A DNA stretch of 64,000 nt from Hirschia sp964351655 (GTDB lineage Bacteria; Pseudomonadota; Alphaproteobacteria; Caulobacterales; Hyphomonadaceae): contig CAYGPD010000003.1 in assembly GCA_964351655.1 (NCBI GenBank), positions 62,001 to 126,000 of the forward strand. The letters are read 5' to 3'. The position numbers were made by a program, and so were the translations under genes. Under the pieces are notes generated by a model. The model made no database searches. It was not told the origin of the DNA and saw only the letters and a list, made by a program, of their open reading frames with translations. This document shows positions 52,269 through 62,024 of the stretch, one piece after another; the stretch's first letter is position 1; the number at the start of each line of letters is the position of its first letter.

Positions 52269-52868
52269 TTATAAATGCGATTGCATCAAAACCGGCGTGC
52301 CCAACCACTGATCCTCATCAACCGCACGCGCTAATACAGCAGCTACATCACCGCGCGCAGCTTTTGCCTTGGGATCAACAGCCTGACCGAACACCATATT
52401 TCGCACTCCCTCATCATCAGTAAGAGACACTGGGCGAAGTATCGCATACTCCAACCCAGACTGCATTAAATGTTCATCAGCCTCATGCTTAGCTTGTAGA
52501 TAGTGAGCCATTTCACCTTCCTTTGGTGGAAACTCTGCTCCCACCGAACTTAACATAACAAACCGTTTCACGTCTGACTTGGCTGCAATATCGGTAAGCC
52601 TTTTTGCACCATCACGATCTACTTTATCGGTCATTTCAGCACTCGTATTGCCACCAGAACCGGCGGCAAACACAACATAATCACAGCCATCGCATATGTT
52701 ATCGGAGAGATCAGTTAGATCCCCTTTGCGCAGCTGAACATTTGCAGGAAGGCTTGATGTATCAGAGCTTTCTCGAACTAAAGCAATTGGGTTATGTCCA
52801 CGTGACACCAATTCACGGACAAGACGTTGACCAGTATTTCCGGTTGCACCAGCGACAAGTACATTCAT
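52269..52868 (-). CDS. NAD(P)-binding atypical SDR (NmrA/YwnB-like)
   Basis: From ATG 52868 (MNVLVAGATGNTGQRL, 199 residues), with AAGGAG upstream, the protein has the N-terminal G-A-T-G-N-T-G dinucleotide motif, a D-L-T-D segment, S-S-V-G-A and Y-L-Q-A-K-H-E-A-D as the Tyr/Lys pair. It resembles small NmrA-like or SDR-a5 proteins that act as reductases or redox sensors. The start lies 37 nt after the aldehyde dehydrogenase stop, so the two are probably cotranscribed. Confidence 0.9.
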   Translation of the reverse strand: MNVLVAGATGNTGQRLVRELVSRGHNPIALVRESSDTSSLPANVQLRKGDLTDLSDNICDGCDYVVFAAGSGGNTSAEMTDKVDRDGAKRLTDIAAKSDVKRFVMLSSVGAEFPPKEGEMAHYLQAKHEADEHLMQSGLEYAILRPVSLTDDEGVRNMVFGQAVDPKAKAARGDVAAVLARAVDEDQWLGTPVLMQSHL

Positions 52869-52905
52869 TGCATTCTCCTTTTCAGTTGAGTTGGGGTGTA
52901 TGAAT

Positions 52906-54282
52906 CTAAGAAAGGTAGATCGCCTTCGCGTTGACGAACTCTTTGACACCAAAACCACCATGTTCACGGCCATAGCCAGAATTTTTGACGCCTCCGAAAG
53001 GCATATTCACATCAGCAGCACCGAACGAGTTTATTCGCACCATCCCAGTGTCAAAGTGATCACGCGCTAAGCGTAACGCTTTATCTTCATCTTTACTGAA
53101 TATTCCGCCACCAAGCCCATATCGGCTATCGTTGGCAATGCGCATCGCGTCTTCATCATCCTTGGCACGTATCAATGATGCGACAGGCCCAAAAAGCTCA
53201 GCGTCATAAGCAGGCATTCCCGGTGCACAATTATCTAACACTGTAGCTGGATAGAAATACCCCGTTCGCTCTGGTGGATTGCCTCCGCACAATATCTTTG
53301 CACCAGAATCAACACTTTTACTCACTTGCTCGGATATTGTTTCAAATTGCTCTTTGCTTGAAAGCGGGCCAAGTTGAGTGTGATCGTCCATCGGATCACC
53401 CATTCTAATGGCCTGCATCTGCTCAACGAAAGCACTTCTAAAAGCATCGTAGACTTTGTCAGTAACCACAAACCTTTTTGCAGACACACACGTTTCGCCG
53501 TTATTAAATAATCGCCCCTGAACCGATGTCTTCACAGCAAGTTCTATATCGGCATCTTCTAAGATCAGATAAGCGTCATTAGAACCTAGCTCCAAAACAG
53601 TTTTCTTAAGTTCTGCAGCCGCTGTCTGAGCAATATGGCGGCCCGCATCATCACTGCCCGTCATCGTGACGGCTCTTATAAGATCATGCTGAATGATCTT
53701 ATCTGATGTATCGTGATCTATAACTAAGACCTGGAAAAGGTTTTCAGGCAGACCAGCATCTCGACAAACTTCCTCTAGAAGAAGACCACTCCCGGTACAA
53801 ATGCTTGCATGTTTGAGCACGACGCTATTACCAGCCATCAAATTTGCAGCTAATACGCGGACGGGTTGATAGATCGGAAAATTCCAAGGCTGAATGCTAT
53901 AAATCACGCCGATTGGAGAATATGTAACCCAACCTTTCTTCTTTCCGCCTGAGTGAGTGCGCGCCTCATCAGCCAACATTGAAGGCCCATGCTCCGCTGT
54001 ATATTCAAAAATCCGAGCACATAGCTCCACTTCCATTGCGCCATCCCGCAATAACTTCCCAGTCTCCTCCGTCATTAACTTGGCCAAATCATCAGAGCGA
54101 TCCCGTAGACCTTTAGCTATTTTGAAGAGATATTGAGCACGCTCTTCGTGCTTGGTTTGACGCCATTTTAAGAAGGCTTCATGACAGGCTTCTACTTTGC
54201 TGAAAGCGGCTGTCGAATGCATCAATGCGTAAGTTTTAAGCGTGGATTCGGTATAGGGGTTTATGGTCGAAATCTGTGACAT
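52906..54282 (-). CDS. NAD(P)-dependent aldehyde dehydrogenase (succinate-semialdehyde dehydrogenase-like)
   Basis: The 458-residue enzyme has P-W-N-F-P near residue 130, the catalytic Glu in L-E-L-G-S-N-D-A-Y, the catalytic Cys in N-N-G-E-T-C-V-S-A-K and the late E-L-F-G-P-V-A and F-G-G-V-K-N-S-G-Y-G-R-E motifs. It most resembles the short succinate-semialdehyde dehydrogenase group (Sad/GabD2), oxidising an aldehyde to an acid. GGAAG precedes ATG 54282. No operon partner upstream. Confidence 0.94.
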   Translation of the reverse strand: MSQISTINPYTESTLKTYALMHSTAAFSKVEACHEAFLKWRQTKHEERAQYLFKIAKGLRDRSDDLAKLMTEETGKLLRDGAMEVELCARIFEYTAEHGPSMLADEARTHSGGKKKGWVTYSPIGVIYSIQPWNFPIYQPVRVLAANLMAGNSVVLKHASICTGSGLLLEEVCRDAGLPENLFQVLVIDHDTSDKIIQHDLIRAVTMTGSDDAGRHIAQTAAAELKKTVLELGSNDAYLILEDADIELAVKTSVQGRLFNNGETCVSAKRFVVTDKVYDAFRSAFVEQMQAIRMGDPMDDHTQLGPLSSKEQFETISEQVSKSVDSGAKILCGGNPPERTGYFYPATVLDNCAPGMPAYDAELFGPVASLIRAKDDEDAMRIANDSRYGLGGGIFSKDEDKALRLARDHFDTGMVRINSFGAADVNMPFGGVKNSGYGREHGGFGVKEFVNAKAIYLS

Positions 54283-54393
54283 TCTGAACTTCCAAAATTT
54301 GATCCGCAGCTTTATTGCCTCAAACCAACTCCTCAGAAGTCACGATGTTCCTTAATTAACGCGCCCTATTCCGTACGGCACAATTATCCGATT

Positions 54394-55086
54394 TTAGAGG
54401 CCGCCGATTTTACCGCTCGCCATTGCTTTAAAAATTCTCCAACGACGTCCTAATGCGGAAATCCCTTTTCCAGTCATATAGGCGGGCATTGTCGCTACAT
54501 ACAAAACCGCGCTACCGAATGCTGGCGGTATTGTTGGAAAGGCTTGCTGGACTGCCTCAAGTCTCGGGGCAGCGCATGGACTACCAATACGCGCGGAAAT
54601 ATAACCTCGACCGCAAGCAGCTATCGCATCCTCATATGGTCCGGCCTCTTGCTCTAAAACCTTCACTGCGCACAATGCTATCCAAGCGCCCGTCTCCATG
54701 CGCGGCGGTTTGTCCGCGTTTTCAACCCCGTCCAAAACATCATCATAAGCATTAAGCAGCTCATCCAACATGGGCTGCATGTTTGGCATGTCGCAAAACT
54801 CATCTTTCAACGCCAAAGCTAGATCATGCGAGCGCACAGCTCCGCCCGAAAAGATTTGCTCTAATACTTCACGCCACCATTGAACACGGATCCGTCCCAA
54901 CATCGGTTCAGAAACTCCAAGCGCGCGCTCAAGCTCGTGAACGAGCGAATAAAGAGCGACAATCTTGTCGCGTTTGGCTTTTGGTGCATATCTACTGGCC
55001 AACCAACGATCTTCATCAGAAGATTTTAGTTTAATTTCCAGCTCTTTGGCGGATGCGCGGATTTGGGGGCTAGTCGTATTGGTCAT
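54394..55086 (-). CDS. Squalene/phytoene synthase-fold protein (NDUFAF6-like)
   Basis: The 230-residue protein has the fold pattern of squalene/phytoene synthases (D-E-D-R-W-L-A-S-R-Y-A, R-D-K-I-V-A-L-Y-S-L, I-R-V-Q-W-W-R-E-V-L). The first Asp-rich motif is replaced by H-E-L-E-R and the protein is shorter than real synthases. The family form without the catalytic Asp motif includes the mitochondrial complex I assembly factor NDUFAF6, so prenyl-transfer activity is doubtful. It diverges from sodB. Confidence 0.8.
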   Translation of the reverse strand: MTNTTSPQIRASAKELEIKLKSSDEDRWLASRYAPKAKRDKIVALYSLVHELERALGVSEPMLGRIRVQWWREVLEQIFSGGAVRSHDLALALKDEFCDMPNMQPMLDELLNAYDDVLDGVENADKPPRMETGAWIALCAVKVLEQEAGPYEDAIAACGRGYISARIGSPCAAPRLEAVQQAFPTIPPAFGSAVLYVATMPAYMTGKGISALGRRWRIFKAMASGKIGGL

Positions 55087-55150
55087 GAAACCATATATGG
55101 ACAGTAGCGTTATATATCTAGCTGTTCATTAAAAAAAAGAGGACATTCCA

Positions 55151-55741
55151 ATGGCTTTCGAACTTCCTGCACTTCCTTACCCTGCTGATGCTCTAGAACC
55201 TCACATGTCAGCGAACACATTTAGCTTTCACCACGCAAAGCACCACAACGCATATGTGACAAATTTGAACAAAATGATTGAAGGCACAGACTTCGCTGGA
55301 AAATCACTTGAAGAAATTATTAAAACATCTGACGGCGGCGTATTCAACAACGCAGCTCAGGTTTGGAACCACACATTTTTCTGGCACTCCATGAAGCCTC
55401 AAGGCGGCGGTGAGCCAACAGGCGCAATCGCAGACAAAATCAAAGCAGACTTTGGTTCTTACGAAGCATTCAAAGACGCATTCTCAACTGCGGGTGCAAC
55501 TCAATTTGGATCTGGCTGGGCATGGCTTGTACTTGTAAACGGCAAGCTCGAAGTCCGCAAAACAGCAAATGCTGAAACACCTCTTACAGAAGAAGGTGTG
55601 ACTCCACTTCTTACTATGGATGTGTGGGAGCACGCTTATTACCTAGATTACCAAAATGCACGTCCAAAATACATTGAAGTCTTTTTGAACGAATTGGTAA
55701 ACTGGGACTTTGTGAACCAAAACCTTGCTGATGCTAGCTAA
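55151..55741 (+). CDS. sodB: Superoxide dismutase (Fe type)
   Basis: The 196-residue enzyme has the metal ligands in F-S-F-H-H-A-K-H-H, W-N-H-T-F-F-W and D-V-W-E-H-A-Y-Y-L-D-Y. The Gln in N-A-A-Q-V-W-N-H is the mark of the iron type. It converts superoxide to peroxide and oxygen in the cytoplasm. GAGGA precedes ATG 55151 and a terminator follows. Confidence 0.97.
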   Translation: MAFELPALPYPADALEPHMSANTFSFHHAKHHNAYVTNLNKMIEGTDFAGKSLEEIIKTSDGGVFNNAAQVWNHTFFWHSMKPQGGGEPTGAIADKIKADFGSYEAFKDAFSTAGATQFGSGWAWLVLVNGKLEVRKTANAETPLTEEGVTPLLTMDVWEHAYYLDYQNARPKYIEVFLNELVNWDFVNQNLADAS

Positions 55742-55787
55742 GCAAAATATGGCTTAGCCTTTTAAAAACTCGGCATTGCTCCAAAAG

Positions 55788-55816
55788 AAGGTCACATCCA
55801 ACATGGGTGTGGCCTT
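55788..55816 (+). terminator. Rho-independent terminator after sodB
   Basis: AAGGTCACATCC and GGGTGTGGCCTT pair over 12 positions with G-T pairs, followed by a T-run. Confidence 0.82.
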
Positions 55817-55985
55817 TTTTGTGCAATCAGACCAACACCTAAAAGCCAAACGCCAAGCAGCTCTTCTTCAGAGCTTTTGCAGCCCATCGCTTCATCAACA
55901 CCAGCACACTTCCAGACGCCAACCTTAAAGCTAGCAGCCCACCTGCAGCTCTTCTCTCAAAACACGTTTATTCAACGCACAAAAA

Positions 55986-56012
55986 AGCCTGCCGACCCAA
56001 AGTCGACAGGCT
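55986..56012 (-). terminator. Rho-independent terminator after chemoreceptor gene
   Basis: AGCCTGCCGAC and GTCGACAGGCT form an 11-position stem (one mismatch) with a 5-nt loop; a T-run follows on the minus strand. Confidence 0.85.
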
Positions 56013-56037
56013 ATCTTTTATAAAAAGTGCTTTTAAA

Positions 56038-58077
56038 TTAAGCAGTTCTAACTTTTTGTAGGAAGTCCACAACTGAAGACTGCAACTGATCCGCCTCAAT
56101 CGCCAATCCTGAGGATGCACTTTCAACTTGTTGAGCACATTGACCAGTTTCAGACGTTGTTGCACTCAATGATTGTACTGAATCATTCACACTTTGCGCA
56201 CCACTTGCTGCTTCTTGCGCTGATCGTGAAATCTCCATAATCGCCGCACGTTGCTGATCCATCGCGGAAGCAATAGAAGAAGAAATCGTGTCTATGTCAC
56301 TGATTAGCGTAGATATTTTATTCATTACAGACACAGCAGATCCAGATGCATTCTGGATGCTCGCGATTTGGCTTGCAATCTGCTCAGTCGCTTTACTTGT
56401 CTGGCTAGAAAGTTGTTTTACTTCGTTTGCAACAACAGCAAACCCTTTACCAGCCTCACCAGCACGAGCCGCTTCAATCGTCGCATTCAGTGCTAGAAGG
56501 TTTGTCTGACCAGCAATATTATTAATCAAATCAACAACTTCACCGATAGCTTCAGCTTCGCGATCCAACCCGCGCACACTCTCACTAGAGACATGCATCT
56601 CATCAACTGCTTCTTTCGCAATCTTGGTTGAGTGTACAATCTGGTTCGCAATTTCAGCAATAGACGCTGACATTTCTTCAGCAGCTGACGCCACAGTATT
56701 CACATTGTGAGAAGCCTGATCCGCAGCACTCGCAGCAGACCCAGTTTCGTGTGTCGCATTTTCAGCAGACCCGCGCATAACAGATGCAGTATTTTGTAAT
56801 TCAGAAGTCGCGCGAGACATCACTTCAAAGGTGTCACGCATCTTGCCATCAAAGGCTTCAATAAATCCATCAATTTGCTTCGTGCGAATTTCACGTTCTT
56901 TTGCTTCGAGCTTCGTTTGCTCTTCTAGGCGTACACGTTCGCGTCCATTTTCTTCAAAAACACGTAGAGTTTCAGCCATTTGGCCGATCTCATCTTTACC
57001 GTCTGTACCTGTCAGATCAACATCAAAGTCGCCATTTGCCAAACGCGTCATCGCGTTATTGAGGTTTGTTAGGCGCTTAGAAATTTTACGCTCAACGTAG
57101 AAGTATCCGATCAATCCAGCACCCGCTAAGGCTGCCAAAGTCATCAAAATCAACAATGTTGTAGCTGTTGTATTTGTACCTAATGCAGATTTAGCCGTCG
57201 CACCCGCATCCGCACGAATCGCTTCGGCAAGCTGAACTGTCGCTGTCGCAAGGGATTCAGCAGCAGAATTTGCTCGAGATGCTATCTCTTCCGCTTGAAT
57301 TTGAGAGCTTATAGATTGGCTCTTCATCGCTGCGATTGTGTTGTCACCATCAGCTAAGAGCACTAAATTTGTTACTGAAGTTTTTAGAGCACCACTTGCG
57401 CCACTTCCGAGAATTGCAATATTTACTGTAATTTCATCAACTTGATCGATAAGCTTATCTTCTATCGCAGCTATGCTATCTACAGCAGTAGCCAGCTCTA
57501 CTTCGCCAAATAATGAATTCATAGTGTTGGCAGACAGGCTGATACGAAGCAATGTTTCAACATCACCTTCTTCAGCACTATCCAATTGAGTTTCGACCGC
57601 ATTGACGACCGCAGCTCTTAAAATTCTTGCCTGCTCCATAGCTGCAGAAAGTCTACCATCGACAGCAATTCGATCAGACACAACAATATTCAAACTATCA
57701 ACGGCAGTTTGCATATCACCTACAGCAGATACAACCATCCCAAGATCGCCAACATCTTCTGCAGCGTTCAATTGAGCTATATTGTCGTCTATATTTGAAA
57801 GAAGTGATACCAAGTCATTTAAGGATTGAGCACGTTGCACTTCATTTGCAGCACCTGCAAAGGAACGCGTCTCAGATTTCAAAATACCAGAAGAAGATCC
57901 CATATCATCAGCTGCCTCAAGGAGTGGCAGTTTTGCTTCCACAACATCTTTCAGGCCCGTGCTTGATGAATTTAGAGCAGAAATTGATATTCCCGATGCC
58001 CCTGCCAATGTAACCCCTGCCGCTGCAAACGCTGCTGGCAAACGAACGCGGATGAGATTGTGATTAATCTTTGACAT
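56038..58077 (-). CDS. Methyl-accepting chemotaxis protein
   Basis: The 679-residue receptor has a first membrane helix near residues 12-30, a long helical periplasmic domain (about 31-305, with no recognisable PAS or Cache pattern), a second helix near 308-328, a HAMP linker (K-R-L-T-N-L-N-N-A-M-T-R-L-A-N-G-D-F) and the MCP signalling hairpin with L-L-A-L-N-A-T-I-E-A-A-R-A-G-E-A-G-K-G-F-A-V-V-A. It signals to CheA/CheW. The ligand is unknown; the gene is monocistronic. Confidence 0.95.
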   Translation of the reverse strand: MSKINHNLIRVRLPAAFAAAGVTLAGASGISISALNSSSTGLKDVVEAKLPLLEAADDMGSSSGILKSETRSFAGAANEVQRAQSLNDLVSLLSNIDDNIAQLNAAEDVGDLGMVVSAVGDMQTAVDSLNIVVSDRIAVDGRLSAAMEQARILRAAVVNAVETQLDSAEEGDVETLLRISLSANTMNSLFGEVELATAVDSIAAIEDKLIDQVDEITVNIAILGSGASGALKTSVTNLVLLADGDNTIAAMKSQSISSQIQAEEIASRANSAAESLATATVQLAEAIRADAGATAKSALGTNTTATTLLILMTLAALAGAGLIGYFYVERKISKRLTNLNNAMTRLANGDFDVDLTGTDGKDEIGQMAETLRVFEENGRERVRLEEQTKLEAKEREIRTKQIDGFIEAFDGKMRDTFEVMSRATSELQNTASVMRGSAENATHETGSAASAADQASHNVNTVASAAEEMSASIAEIANQIVHSTKIAKEAVDEMHVSSESVRGLDREAEAIGEVVDLINNIAGQTNLLALNATIEAARAGEAGKGFAVVANEVKQLSSQTSKATEQIASQIASIQNASGSAVSVMNKISTLISDIDTISSSIASAMDQQRAAIMEISRSAQEAASGAQSVNDSVQSLSATTSETGQCAQQVESASSGLAIEADQLQSSVVDFLQKVRTA

Positions 58078-58126
58078 TGTGTTTGGACCCTGAGTATTTT
58101 ATGGTTAATTTCAAACCTTAAAAAGA

Positions 58127-58151
58127 AACGGACTACCAAGAGCAGTCCGTT
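58127..58151 (-). terminator. Terminator after TonB-domain gene
   Basis: AACGGACT and AGTCCGTT form an 8-bp stem with a 9-nt loop, followed on the minus strand by a T-rich stretch. Confidence 0.78.
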
Positions 58152-58166
58152 CCCTTTATTTATACT

Positions 58167-58490
58167 TTAAAGCTGAAAGTTAATCGTAACGTTAACACCG
58201 CTGTCAGGTGAGCCCGCTTCGAATTGCCATTGGCTTAGAGCTTTAATAGCAGCACTATCAAAAACACCTGGTGTGCTCGCGTCCACAACTTGAACGTTCT
58301 CAACTGCACCCGCATCGTTTACGTCAAACGACAACGATACAGAACCTTCCATTTCACGGCGCTCAGCACCGCGTGGATATTCTGGAGCAACTTGCTTTAT
58401 AACTTTCGCTTCAGCCATTGCTGGAGCGGCACTTCCAAATATTGAAGCAACTGACAATGCAGCTACCGACAATGCGAATTTCAACTTCAT
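58167..58490 (-). CDS. Exported stand-alone TonB C-terminal domain protein
   Basis: The 107-residue protein has a Sec signal peptide (cleaved after A-P-A-M-A) and then only a TonB C-terminal domain: A-P-E-Y-P-R-G-A-E-R-R-E-M-E-G-S-V-S-L-S-F-D-V, D-S-A-A-I-K-A-L-S-Q-W-Q-F-E. It has no membrane anchor and no Pro-rich spacer, so it cannot transmit energy as normal TonB does. It may be a free periplasmic binder of receptor TonB boxes or of cell-wall material. It is monocistronic. Confidence 0.85.
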   Translation of the reverse strand: MKLKFALSVAALSVASIFGSAAPAMAEAKVIKQVAPEYPRGAERREMEGSVSLSFDVNDAGAVENVQVVDASTPGVFDSAAIKALSQWQFEAGSPDSGVNVTINFQL

Positions 58491-58902
58491 GGTATCACCC
58501 TTAGACAGAATAACGTTACGGATTTTTCTTTATTGGAAGCTGCACGCAAACCAACTTTACTCCGCTCACGAAATGAAATCTAAATCTGAGAAGCGAATCT
58601 TAGGTTAATATCAATTGCAAATTTTTGAACTTCTCCAATTTTGTTATATCCTAATGGCCTCACTTCACATTAAGCGAACACAACATACTGTTTTTTATGG
58701 AGATATTTTAGCGTCGAATTTTAGTAAAATTTGCCCTCAAATTTAAACTCAAATGGGCAAAATATAGTTGAATCACCTAAAAATTGAAAAATAGACTGCT
58801 TTTGTCTTCAAAAACGACATTTGTTAGTTTTTACGTTAATACATAAAAATGCTCATCTCCAAAGAAAATGAGCATTTTAGTCTTAAGTATACTCTGCCTA
58901 TA
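58491..58902. other. 412-bp intergenic region
   Basis: No gene is visible. It contains the promoter and leader of the TonB-domain gene and, at its right end, the terminator of secF. The rest is AT-rich with no feature I can name. Confidence 0.6.
58846..58878 (-). terminator. Rho-independent terminator after secF
   Basis: AAAATGCTCAT and ATGAGCATTTT form an 11-bp stem with an 11-nt loop, 25 nt after the secF stop on the minus strand. Confidence 0.82.
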
Positions 58903-59883
58903 CTAGGCTTGCGCTCCATGAGGTAACGGCTCTTTATCATCACTCTGTCCCCCACCCCGAACGCCGGTTTGGAGAAGGATTGCAGAAGCAATGAATATTG
59001 AAGAATATGTACCTACGAAAATACCCCATATCATTGCGAATGAGAAACCTCTCAAAACGTCACCACCAAGAACAAAAATAGCAAGCAACGCCAATAGTGT
59101 AGTACCCGACGTCAGTAGTGTACGTGACAATGTGCGGTTAACTGACAAGTCAATCACATCTTTCACTGGCATCTTCTTGTATCTTCTCAACTCTTCACGA
59201 ACCCTGTCATACACCACAACAGTATCGTTCATTGAATACCCGACAATCGTCAAAAGCGCAGCGATAGTTGAAAGATTAAACTCAAATTGCGTCACCGCAA
59301 ACATACCAATTGTGAGGATGATATCATGTACAAGCGCAAGTATTGCTCCAACTGAATACTGCCATTGGAAACGAAACCAGATATATATAAGCATAAGGCC
59401 GAGCGCGACAACAAGTGCAAGCACACCATCCGTCATCAACTCCCCAGAAACCTTCGGGCCAACAGCTTCATTTCGCCGAATTTCAAGCCCTTCAAACTCC
59501 GCTTTCAGAGTATCAATCATATTATTCGTCATCGCCTGAACGGCAAGTTCAACTTCTTTTCCTTCACCATCAGGACTACCGGTACGGATCATTGCAACAG
59601 TTGCAACGTCCTCCACAGCAACAACTTCACGCACTTCCGTAACTTGAATATCTCCAAGATTGAGCGGCGCTAGTGTGTCGCGTATACGACCCACATCAAT
59701 TTGTTGATTAGGAGTTTCCACTTCAATGACTACACCACCGACAAAGTCGATACCGAAGTTTAAACCACGCGTTGCCACCATAGCAATGGAAGCAATAATC
59801 AGTATCCCCGATAGCACAAAAGCTGCCATACGGATTTTCATAAAGCCAATTTTTGGCTCATCTGGAAGGTATTTCAACAACAT
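58903..59883 (-). CDS. secF: Protein translocase subunit SecF
   Basis: The 326-residue protein has six membrane helices and the SecF signatures G-L-N-F-G-I-D-F-V-G-G near residue 45 and Y-S-M-N-D-T-V-V-V-Y-D-R-V-R-E near 215, plus S-V-N-R-T-L-S-R-T. With SecD it uses the proton gradient to pull proteins through SecYEG. It follows secD by 15 nt; gene order yajC-secD-secF is standard. Confidence 0.97.
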   Translation of the reverse strand: MLLKYLPDEPKIGFMKIRMAAFVLSGILIIASIAMVATRGLNFGIDFVGGVVIEVETPNQQIDVGRIRDTLAPLNLGDIQVTEVREVVAVEDVATVAMIRTGSPDGEGKEVELAVQAMTNNMIDTLKAEFEGLEIRRNEAVGPKVSGELMTDGVLALVVALGLMLIYIWFRFQWQYSVGAILALVHDIILTIGMFAVTQFEFNLSTIAALLTIVGYSMNDTVVVYDRVREELRRYKKMPVKDVIDLSVNRTLSRTLLTSGTTLLALLAIFVLGGDVLRGFSFAMIWGIFVGTYSSIFIASAILLQTGVRGGGQSDDKEPLPHGAQA

Positions 59884-59898
59884 GATTTATGTCCTCCC

Positions 59899-61491
59899 TT
59901 AAACCGGCAACTTTTTGGGACGCACGATGCGCAACCAATCAGCCATAAACATACGTGTTAGAACAAAAGCAGTGAACACAGATGTCACAACCCCGATACC
60001 CAAAGTCACCGCGAACCCTTTCACAGGCCCAGAACCAAGTTGGAACAATACAGCCGCTGCAATCAACGTCGTAATATTTGCATCGAAAATCGTTGACGTT
60101 GCTTGTTTATATCCGATTTCAACCGAAGTGATCGGCGCTCTACCGTTTCGGTGTTCTTCCCGAATACGCTCAAAAACAAGCACGTTAGCATCCACAGCCA
60201 TACCGATTGTCAGGATAATACCTGCAATCCCCGGCAAGGTAAGCGTCGCTCCAAGCCCAGAAAGGGCACCAATAATTAGCATAATATTCGCAGCGAGGGA
60301 TATAACCGCAAAGCCCCCCCACAAACCATAAGCCAAAAGCATAAAGATTGCGACAAGTGCAAGTCCAACTATCGAAGCAGTCGTTCCTGCACGAATTGAG
60401 TCCTCACCCAGTCCCGCCCCTACAACACGCTGCTCAACAACTTGAAGCTTTGCCGGCAATTCACCAGCTCGCAGCACAATAGCGATTGCATTCGCCTCTT
60501 TAATTTCAAATGATCCAGTAATTCGACCAGACCCACTCAAAATAGGCGAACGTACAGTGGCCGCTGAAATGACTTTTCCATCCAAAACGATCGCAAACGT
60601 ACGGCCGACATTTTGACTTGTAAAATCACCAAATACTTTTGGACCACGCCCTTTTAGCGTAAAGTCAATTTGAGGACGATTACTTTCATCAAATCCTTGT
60701 GAAGCATTCGCGAAATCAGCACCCGTCAAAACAGGATCTTCAAATACTATATACTCTCTCGCAGAGTACGCATCTTGATGTTTCACCTTACCTAAACGCG
60801 GCTCATCTAGGCGATATTGAGTTGGGTCTGCATCTTCATCAACTAGATTAATAGACATCACCCCAGCGCGTTGAATGAGTGCAATCAACTCTGTTGGATC
60901 GTCCAGTCCGGGAACTTCTAGCACAATGCGGTTGGAACCTTGACGCTGAATATTAGGATCAGTTGTTCCTGAACCATCTACACGGCGACGTACAACCTCG
61001 ATTGAGTCATCTAGAGCTTCTACTTCCAACTCAGCTAACTTTGCTTCAGAAAACCGAACTGTTATAACCCCGTTTTGATCTTCAACAGATAAACTCTGAG
61101 GGCCGCCAATGCCACCAACTGGTGAAGACAATTCTTTAACCCGTCGAATTGCCTCTTCTGTTTGTGTAGGCTCTAGCACACGAAAACGCACGCCACCTTC
61201 TGCAACTTCACGACCACGGAATTTGACGTTGTTTGGTTTCTTGATCAATTCTCTTTGAATATCACGAGACAACTCACGCAATCTGTTTTGCTGCAACTCT
61301 TTTGGATCAACTTCCAAAAGTAGGTATGAGCCACCTTTTAGGTCAAGGCCAAGTTTTACAGTTTCTGACGGTACGAAGCCTAGTTTAGATTCGCGCTGAC
61401 TTGCACTCAACAAGTTAGGCAAAGACAACCAAGCTCCAAGAAGTACAACGCCAATTACAAGTAGGCGTTTCCATAGTGGAAATTGCAGCAT
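59899..61491 (-). CDS. secD: Protein translocase subunit SecD
   Basis: The 530-residue protein has six helices, the G-L-D-L-K-G-G-S-Y-L-L-L motif near residue 48, the P1 head domain, D-P-N-I-Q-R-Q-G-S-N-R-I-V-L-E-V-P-G and, in the membrane part, A-V-D-A-N-V-L-V-F-E-R-I-R-E-E. It works with SecF in late protein export. It lies 12 nt after yajC. Confidence 0.97.
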   Translation of the reverse strand: MLQFPLWKRLLVIGVVLLGAWLSLPNLLSASQRESKLGFVPSETVKLGLDLKGGSYLLLEVDPKELQQNRLRELSRDIQRELIKKPNNVKFRGREVAEGGVRFRVLEPTQTEEAIRRVKELSSPVGGIGGPQSLSVEDQNGVITVRFSEAKLAELEVEALDDSIEVVRRRVDGSGTTDPNIQRQGSNRIVLEVPGLDDPTELIALIQRAGVMSINLVDEDADPTQYRLDEPRLGKVKHQDAYSAREYIVFEDPVLTGADFANASQGFDESNRPQIDFTLKGRGPKVFGDFTSQNVGRTFAIVLDGKVISAATVRSPILSGSGRITGSFEIKEANAIAIVLRAGELPAKLQVVEQRVVGAGLGEDSIRAGTTASIVGLALVAIFMLLAYGLWGGFAVISLAANIMLIIGALSGLGATLTLPGIAGIILTIGMAVDANVLVFERIREEHRNGRAPITSVEIGYKQATSTIFDANITTLIAAAVLFQLGSGPVKGFAVTLGIGVVTSVFTAFVLTRMFMADWLRIVRPKKLPV

Positions 61492-61503
61492 AATGAAGCG
61501 TCT

Positions 61504-61863
61504 CTAGCTCTTTGAAGTATCGTTGGCAGGTTGAGGTGTATTTTTTCCACGCACTTCAACAATCATAGAACGCAAAATACGAAGCTTCACGCCTTCGCCG
61601 GCATCCACAAGCACTTCGCTTTCTTCAACTTTAGTTACTTTAGCGATTAACCCGCCCGTCGTGATAATAGTATCACCTTTAACAACCGCTTCGATCATAG
61701 CGCGATGTTCTTTTTGGCGCTTTTGCTGTGGACGGATCATTGTGAAATACAAGATCACAAGAATACCGGCAAACGGCAACATTTGAATGAGAGCTGAAGG
61801 CTCACCAGCTGCTCCAGTAGCAGCTACGGCACTTTCTTGAAGTATGAGCGGTGCGATAAACAT
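61504..61863 (-). CDS. yajC: Preprotein translocase subunit YajC
   Basis: The 119-residue protein has one membrane helix (about 27-45, L-P-F-A-G-I-L-V-I-L-Y-F) followed by R-P-Q-Q-K-R-Q-K-E-H and the G-D-T-I-I-T-T-G-G-L-I-A-K-V domain of YajC. It associates with SecDF. It follows the LysM/M23 gene on the same strand after 161 nt. Confidence 0.96.
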   Translation of the reverse strand: MFIAPLILQESAVAATGAAGEPSALIQMLPFAGILVILYFTMIRPQQKRQKEHRAMIEAVVKGDTIITTGGLIAKVTKVEESEVLVDAGEGVKLRILRSMIVEVRGKNTPQPANDTSKS

Positions 61864-62024
61864 AAACGCCTCTTAATAAATCCCTTAGTCGCACCATCTT
61901 GGCGACGACCCCTGCTTCCAGCTATTATCTAATAATGACTGTAAAAGCATACAAGGCGCGGACTATATCTATAGGTGACGACAATGCAATGTATGTAAGG
62001 CGATTGGTTGTGCGCGTTTTAGTG

